Source of the DNA: Akkermansiaceae bacterium | GTDB taxonomy: Bacteria > Verrucomicrobiota > Verrucomicrobiia > Verrucomicrobiales > DEV007 | DNA: 64,000 bases | Assembly: GCA_024233085.1 (NCBI GenBank) | Contig: JACKQC010000011.1 | Coordinates: forward strand, 62,001-126,000 | Reading direction: 5' to 3' | In this document: positions 59,866-64,000 of the stretch, one piece after another | How the letters are laid out: every line of letters begins with the position of its first letter | Numbering within the stretch: the first letter of the stretch is position 1 | Program-made: the position numbers and the translations under genes | Notes under the pieces: model-generated | Database searches by the model: none | Seen by the model: only the letters and a program-made list of their open reading frames with translations | Told to the model about the DNA's origin: nothing

Positions 59866-60675
59866 TCAGGGCTTGATGAAGCCAACCTTCTCGACGATCT
59901 CGGTGCCGGCCGGATCGCTCGTCGCCCAAACGAGAAACTTCTCGGCGGCGGCGGAGAGCTTGCCCTTGATGCTGTAAAAGAACAGCGTCCGCGCGATCGG
60001 GTAGGTCTTGGAGTTTTTCGGGTCGAGTTCGACGCCGTCGACCTTCACCGGGACGATGCCGTCGGCTTTCACGTAGGCGAGACCGACGTAGCCGATGCCG
60101 TTGGCGTTCTTTCCGACTTCCGAGGCGATCTGCTCGTTGCCGGCCATCTTCTGGGTGTTGGCGCCGTAGTCGCGCTTGTTCATCGCCATTTCCTGGAAGC
60201 TCTTGTAGGTGCCCGAGGAGGTGTTGCGGGTGTAAACGGAGATTTCCCCGGCCGCGCCGCCGACTTCGCTCCAGTCGGTGATCTCACCGGTGAAGATCTT
60301 CTCGACCTGCTCGAGGGTGAGTTCCTTGACGGTGTTCTTTTCGTTCACGATCACGCCGATCATGTCGTAGCCGGCGATCCATTCCCGGATCTCCATGCCT
60401 TTGGCGGTGAACTCGTCCTTTTCGGAACTCTTGATGTCGCGGCTGGACATGCCGATGTCGGCGGTGCCGGCGAGGAGGTTGGTGAAGGCGGTGGAGGAGC
60501 CTTCGGCGGCGATTTCGAAGGTCACGGCGTTGCCGGCCTGCTTGTAGGCTTCGGCCTGCTGCGGCACCATCTTCGCGCCGAGGGTGTCGGAGCCTTTGAT
60601 GACGATCTTGTCTTCGGCCCGCGCACCGGCGCCGAGCAGGACGATCGCACTGAGGATCAGGGTGGTCTTTTTCAT
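59866..60675 (-). CDS. pstS: Phosphate ABC transporter substrate-binding protein PstS
   Basis: A 269-residue periplasmic protein binding phosphate. The signal peptide is KKTTLILSAIVLLGAGARA. The mature part has KIVIKGSDTLGAKMVPQQAE, FEIAAEGSSTAFTNLLAGTA and DIGMSSRDIKSSEKDEF, with phosphate contacts expected in SDT, GSSTA and SSR. SVYTRNTSSGTYKSFQEMAM is the second phosphate loop (R-x-x-S-S-G-T). The form matches the SphX/PstS type. It is first in the pst operon and shares a divergent promoter region with the Na/Pi cotransporter. Confidence 0.95.
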   Translation of the reverse strand: MKKTTLILSAIVLLGAGARAEDKIVIKGSDTLGAKMVPQQAEAYKQAGNAVTFEIAAEGSSTAFTNLLAGTADIGMSSRDIKSSEKDEFTAKGMEIREWIAGYDMIGVIVNEKNTVKELTLEQVEKIFTGEITDWSEVGGAAGEISVYTRNTSSGTYKSFQEMAMNKRDYGANTQKMAGNEQIASEVGKNANGIGYVGLAYVKADGIVPVKVDGVELDPKNSKTYPIARTLFFYSIKGKLSAAAEKFLVWATSDPAGTEIVEKVGFIKP

Positions 60676-60816
60676 CGTGTGTCTTGATTTGAGGGGATTG
60701 GTATCTTGTCGTTGGTTGGGTCTGGGGGAGCCCAGGGAGCGAAGAGGATGCCCCGAACTTCCGGGGCGACTGTGCGGGGAAGCCGGAGGCGATTCAATCC
60801 GGGCTGAGTGGCAATG

Positions 60817-60924
60817 TTGTCACATTCGCGCGGAAGCCTCTTTCTGGCCGTAAATTACTGAATATCAATCGAATAACCGATTCCGAGAGAGGGGGCGAAC
60901 TTTTGTTTGTGACAAACTTGTCAC
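60817..60924. promoter_or_regulatory. Divergent pstS / Na-Pi cotransporter control region with TTGTCAC sites
   Basis: The 296-bp gap between the pstS and cotransporter starts holds a perfect dyad GTGACAAACTTGTCAC (60909-60924) and a single TTGTCAC (60817-60823). TGTCA-type 7-mers are the core of PhoB boxes, usually as direct repeats at 11-bp spacing; here the pair is inverted, so this is Pho-box-like rather than a clear match. Position 48 bp before the cotransporter ATG suggests it acts on that gene. Confidence 0.45.
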
Positions 60925-60971
60925 CTCGGGCAAAATCCCTACACTCGTCCCGGCCCCTCCCGTTCCACACC

Positions 60972-62729
60972 ATGCAGACTCTCGGCTTTGTCCTCAATAT
61001 CCTCGGCTCCCTCGGAGTCTTCCTCTTCGGCATGAAGGTGATGAGCGAGGGCATCCAGCGCACCGCCGGCGACCGCATGCGCAAGGTGATGGCCACCATG
61101 ACGCACAACCGCTTTTCCGGCGTGCTGACCGGCCTGGTCACAACCGGCCTGCTGCAATCCTCCTCGGCCACCACGGTGATGGTCGTCAGCTTCGTCAATG
61201 CCGGCCTGCTGACCCTCATCGAATCGATCGGCGTGATCATGGGCGCCAATCTCGGCACCACCCTGACCGCGTGGATCATCGCCATGGTCGGCAAATTCTC
61301 CCTCTCGAAGATCGCCATCCCCATCATCGGCATGGGGTTGCCCGTCTTTTTCATCGGCAAAGGCCGCTGGAAGAGCTTCGGCGAGGTGCTGATCGGGTTC
61401 GGGCTCCTTTTCTACGGACTCCACCTGCTGAAGGAATCCGTCCCCGACGTCAAATCCATGCTCGCGAGCACCGACCCGGCCGTGATCGCCCGCGCGGAAT
61501 CGATCCGCGCCTGGATCGAAAACCTCAGCGGACACGGCTACGGATCGATCCTCGTTTTCCTGATGCTGGGCATCCTCCTGACTCTGATCGTCCAGTCCTC
61601 CTCCGCCGCCATGGCCATCACGGTCACGCTCGCCATCCAGGGATGGATCGGTTTTGACGAATCGGCCGCCATCGTGCTGGGGGAAAACATCGGCACCACC
61701 GTCACCGCCTGGCTGGCCGCCATCGGCACCGCCGTCAACGCCAAGCGCGCCGCCCGTGCGCATTTCCTCTTCAACGTCATCGGGGTCTGCTGGATGATGA
61801 TCGCCTTCTATTTCTTCGTCGATCTCGTCCACTTCCTCGGAAATCAACTGCCGCAGTCCTTCCGCACCAAGGACCACAGCTCCGACGTCGGCTTTCACCT
61901 CGCGATTTTCCATTCGCTCTTCAATTTCACGAACATCTGCCTGCTCGTCGGCTTCGTGCCCCTGATCGCGAAAGTCGTGACCCGCTGGATTCCCACGCCC
62001 CCCGACGAGACGGAGGACACCCACCGGCTGCGTTTCATCTCCCAGAGCATGCTCGATGTCGGCGAGCTGAACCTCCCCGAAGCCGAGAGCGCCACCCGCG
62101 AGCTGGCCCAACTGACCCGGACTATGTTCGACGGCTACGTCGCCGTGTTCAAGAATCCCGACCAGGACCTCAGCGACGAAGTCCACCGCCTCAAACGGCT
62201 CGAGGACCAAGCCGACGTCCTCACCCACGACATCACCGAATACCTCGTGCGCACCTCGGCCGCCGAGATCAGCCCGGAAAACGCCCGCTCCATCACCCGC
62301 ATGCTCCGCATCGTCGCCGAGCTGGAGGAAATGTCCGACGCCATCTACCGCCTCGTGCAGATCACCCAGCGCAAATACTCGAAAAAACGCGACTTTTCCG
62401 ACGCCGCCACCGCCGACGTCCTGAGCTTTTCCGAAAAAGTCTCCGAGGTGATCGGCCTGTGCGGCGACGTGCTCGCCCGGCGTCCCGACGACGCCCAGCT
62501 CGAGCGCGCCCGCACCCTCGAGCGCGAGACCGACAGCCTTCGCAAATCGCACAACAAACGCGCCATGAAGCGCATGGCCGAACCCGGCGGCGTCGTCAAA
62601 ACCGAGATGCTCACCATCGACATGAACAACCAGTTCGAGCAGATCGCCAACCACGCCAAGAACGTCGTCGAGACCGCCTACTACGATCATTTCGAGGAGC
62701 GCGTGCCCGACAAATACGACAACGTCTGA
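60972..62729 (+). CDS. Na+/phosphate cotransporter (NptA/YjbB family) with C-terminal PhoU-like domain
   Basis: A 585-residue protein. The membrane half (residues ~1-340) has two inverted repeats with the family QSSS motifs: TGLVTTGLLQSSSATTVMVV and TLIVQSSSAAMAITVTLAIQ. IMGANLGTTLTAWIIAMVGK and VLGENIGTTVTAWLAAIGTA are also present. Residues ~380-580 are a PhoU-like helical bundle: EVHRLKRLEDQADVLTHDIT, RSITRMLRIVAELEEMSDAI and MLTIDMNNQFEQIANHAKNV. In Escherichia coli YjbB exports phosphate; others import it. Placed next to pst without a separate phoU, the fused domain may supply PhoU-like control. The ATG at 60972 opens the first helix. Confidence 0.92.
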   Translation: MQTLGFVLNILGSLGVFLFGMKVMSEGIQRTAGDRMRKVMATMTHNRFSGVLTGLVTTGLLQSSSATTVMVVSFVNAGLLTLIESIGVIMGANLGTTLTAWIIAMVGKFSLSKIAIPIIGMGLPVFFIGKGRWKSFGEVLIGFGLLFYGLHLLKESVPDVKSMLASTDPAVIARAESIRAWIENLSGHGYGSILVFLMLGILLTLIVQSSSAAMAITVTLAIQGWIGFDESAAIVLGENIGTTVTAWLAAIGTAVNAKRAARAHFLFNVIGVCWMMIAFYFFVDLVHFLGNQLPQSFRTKDHSSDVGFHLAIFHSLFNFTNICLLVGFVPLIAKVVTRWIPTPPDETEDTHRLRFISQSMLDVGELNLPEAESATRELAQLTRTMFDGYVAVFKNPDQDLSDEVHRLKRLEDQADVLTHDITEYLVRTSAAEISPENARSITRMLRIVAELEEMSDAIYRLVQITQRKYSKKRDFSDAATADVLSFSEKVSEVIGLCGDVLARRPDDAQLERARTLERETDSLRKSHNKRAMKRMAEPGGVVKTEMLTIDMNNQFEQIANHAKNVVETAYYDHFEERVPDKYDNV

Positions 62730-62828
62730 CGACCGCCCCGGGGAGCCCGGTGGCGCCCCTTCGTGAAGAAAATTTCACAGCCCGCGGCTGGGTTTTGCCC
62801 CCGGGCCGGCGAATGTTAACGTTCTTTT

Positions 62829-64000
62829 TTGAATTCCGGCCTCTTCATCATCGACGCCATCGGCCCGTTTTTCCGGGGCTACGACCGCGTCCGCGTCAAC
62901 TGGTCCAAGATCCCCTGGCGCCGCTTTCGCCGGCTCGACGAAGCCGGGCGCGCCGCCCTCTTCGCCCGCATCCGGGAGGACATGCGCGTCTTCGCCGCCC
63001 GCGCCGCCGAGGCCGGCTACAACGCCGTCAGCCTCGACGACGTGCCCCACCTCGCCGATCACGAGTATTACGAGCCGGAGGTCCGCGGGCGCATCGCCGA
63101 GTTCCGCGCCGAGTTTCGCCCCCTGTTCGCCATCCTTCGCGAGGCCGGGCTGAAAATCTTCGTCACCATGGATGTCGTGTCGACGACTCCCGCCCTGAAA
63201 CGGCGCCTCCATCGCGGTCCCGGCGTCGCGCGCTCGGGAGAGCGGCGAACCAACGCCTTTCTTCGCCGGCTCATCGACCGCTTCTTCGTCGACTTTCCCG
63301 AAGTCGCCGGCCTCATCCTGCGCATCGGCGAGTCGGACGGGCTCGACGTGAAGGACGATTTCCGCTCCGAGCTTTGGCTGAAAAACCCGCCCATGGTGAA
63401 CCGCTTTCTGCGCGCCCTGCTGCCCGTTTTCGAAAAACACGACCGCGTCTGCGTCTTCCGCACCTGGACGGTCGGCGCCCACCACGTCGGCGACCTGATC
63501 TGGCGGGACAGCACGCTGGAACGCTCCATCGCCGGCATCGAAAGCCCCGCGCTGGTGCTGTCGATGAAATACGGCGAGTCGGACTTCTTTCGCCACCTGC
63601 CGCTGAATCGCAACTTCTTCGTCACCCGCGTCCCGAAGATCGTCGAGCTTCAGACCCGGCGCGAATACGAGGGCGCCGGCGAGTTTCCCAGTTTCACCGG
63701 CTGGGAATATGAGGCCTACGCCCGCGAGCTGGCCGAGGCGCCCAATGTCGTCGGCGTCATGGCCTGGTGCCAGACGGGCGGCTGGCATCCCTTTCGTCGG
63801 CTCACCTTCCTCGAGGACGACGGCTCCGATGTCTGGAACGCGATCAACACCCGCGTCACCCTGCGCCTCTTCCGCCACGGCGACTCCGTCGAGGCCGCCA
63901 TCGCCGCCCTGCCCGGTTGCGGGTCGAACCGCGCCGCGTGGATCGAGCTGCTGCGCCTCTCCCACGAGGTCGTGCGCGAGTTGCTCTACGTGCCCGACTT
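62829..64000 (+). CDS. Putative glycoside hydrolase (alpha-glucuronidase-like barrel), 3' end beyond window
   Basis: An open frame runs from a TTG at 62829 to the window end, at least 390 codons. It is stopless, fitting and GC-typical. The protein begins NSGLFIIDAIGPFFRGYDRV and includes AGYNAVSLDDVPHLADHEYY, GLKIFVTMDVVSTTPALKRR, VAGLILRIGESDGLDVKDDF, VFRTWTVGAHHVGDLIWRDS, ALVLSMKYGESDFFRHLPLN, KIVELQTRREYEGAGEFPSF and NVVGVMAWCQTGGWHPFRRL. These fit a TIM-barrel glycosidase similar to alpha-glucuronidases (E-x-Q-x-x-x-E-Y-E-G). No signal peptide is clear. A TAA in frame four codons upstream rules out a longer start. The exact family is unsure. Confidence 0.65.
   Translation, partial: MNSGLFIIDAIGPFFRGYDRVRVNWSKIPWRRFRRLDEAGRAALFARIREDMRVFAARAAEAGYNAVSLDDVPHLADHEYYEPEVRGRIAEFRAEFRPLFAILREAGLKIFVTMDVVSTTPALKRRLHRGPGVARSGERRTNAFLRRLIDRFFVDFPEVAGLILRIGESDGLDVKDDFRSELWLKNPPMVNRFLRALLPVFEKHDRVCVFRTWTVGAHHVGDLIWRDSTLERSIAGIESPALVLSMKYGESDFFRHLPLNRNFFVTRVPKIVELQTRREYEGAGEFPSFTGWEYEAYARELAEAPNVVGVMAWCQTGGWHPFRRLTFLEDDGSDVWNAINTRVTLRLFRHGDSVEAAIAALPGCGSNRAAWIELLRLSHEVVRELLYVPD

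Noticed and set aside
60939..62690. 583-codon minus-strand open frame opposite the Na/Pi cotransporter
   Set aside because: Low-complexity shadow of a gene with QSSS and PhoU-like motifs.
1..64000. tRNA or rRNA genes
   Set aside because: I saw no cloverleaf-like or rRNA-like segment by eye; a tRNAscan-SE and Infernal run would be decisive.

Overview
The window looks like a high-GC member of the PVC group, most likely Verrucomicrobiota. The signs are a planctomycete-type cytochrome c fragment, a Cys-type sulfatase, a heme-motif FG-GAP protein, a secreted putative glycosidase, a fused SpmA/SpmB protein and many signal-peptide enzymes. This placement is an inference from gene content; no rRNA or tRNA gene was recognised.

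Region 1 (1-12.3 kb) is a mobile-element-damaged accessory block. Two identical IS66-family copies lie in inverted orientation, one cut by the window edge and one complete at 2097-4360. They flank a HipA-like C-terminal remnant and the last quarter of a large gene. The complete copy sits inside that gene with a perfect 8-bp target duplication (AGTAGGGC). Removing the IS and one duplication rebuilds a single in-frame protein of 1276 residues ending in a PD-(D/E)XK-like nuclease domain. Further on are a 45-codon fragment of a planctomycete-type cytochrome protein and a second split gene. That gene encodes a secreted beta-propeller, glycosidase-like protein and is cut by a 2.56-kb IS91-like element carrying a tyrosine recombinase, an HUH transposase and an oriIS-like hairpin next to GTTC.

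Region 2 (12.4-26 kb) holds glycan-use and housekeeping genes: an AraC regulator, a putative GHL15-type glycosidase, a sulfatase, the SpmAB fusion, DUF167, small proteins, a secreted alpha/beta hydrolase, a Nudix hydrolase, two exported hypotheticals, an FG-GAP/heme-motif protein, NDH-2 and a lipoprotein aldose epimerase.

Region 3 (26-54.5 kb) is a large surface-polysaccharide locus. The + strand run WbpA-WbpB-WbpD-WbpE-like plus an epimerase makes UDP-2,3-diamino-uronate-type precursors. NeuB-like, SpsF-like, SpsG-like and WecE-like genes suggest a nonulosonate or similar CMP-activated sugar. Around them are a pyruvyl-transferase family protein, an SGNH-type protein, glycosyltransferases, three methyltransferases, a NeuD-like acetyltransferase, a phytanoyl-CoA-dioxygenase-like oxygenase, a sulfotransferase, WbqC, HTTM and flippase-like membrane proteins. 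A long minus-strand run (52.8 to 42.4 kb) has 4-bp overlaps typical of a tightly coupled operon.

Region 4 (54.7-64 kb) has a CheY-like response regulator and a phosphate block: pstS-pstC-pstA-pstB on the minus strand, divergent from a Na/Pi cotransporter with a C-terminal PhoU-like domain. PstC carries an unusual helical insertion of about 365 residues. A probable glycosidase runs off the window end.

Across regions 2-4, six intergenic sites carry a short hairpin-forming repeat with core CAACCCTGTTG. Its arms show paired changes (ACCCAAC/GTTGGGT versus ACTCAAC/GTTGAGT). It is the least explained feature of the window.
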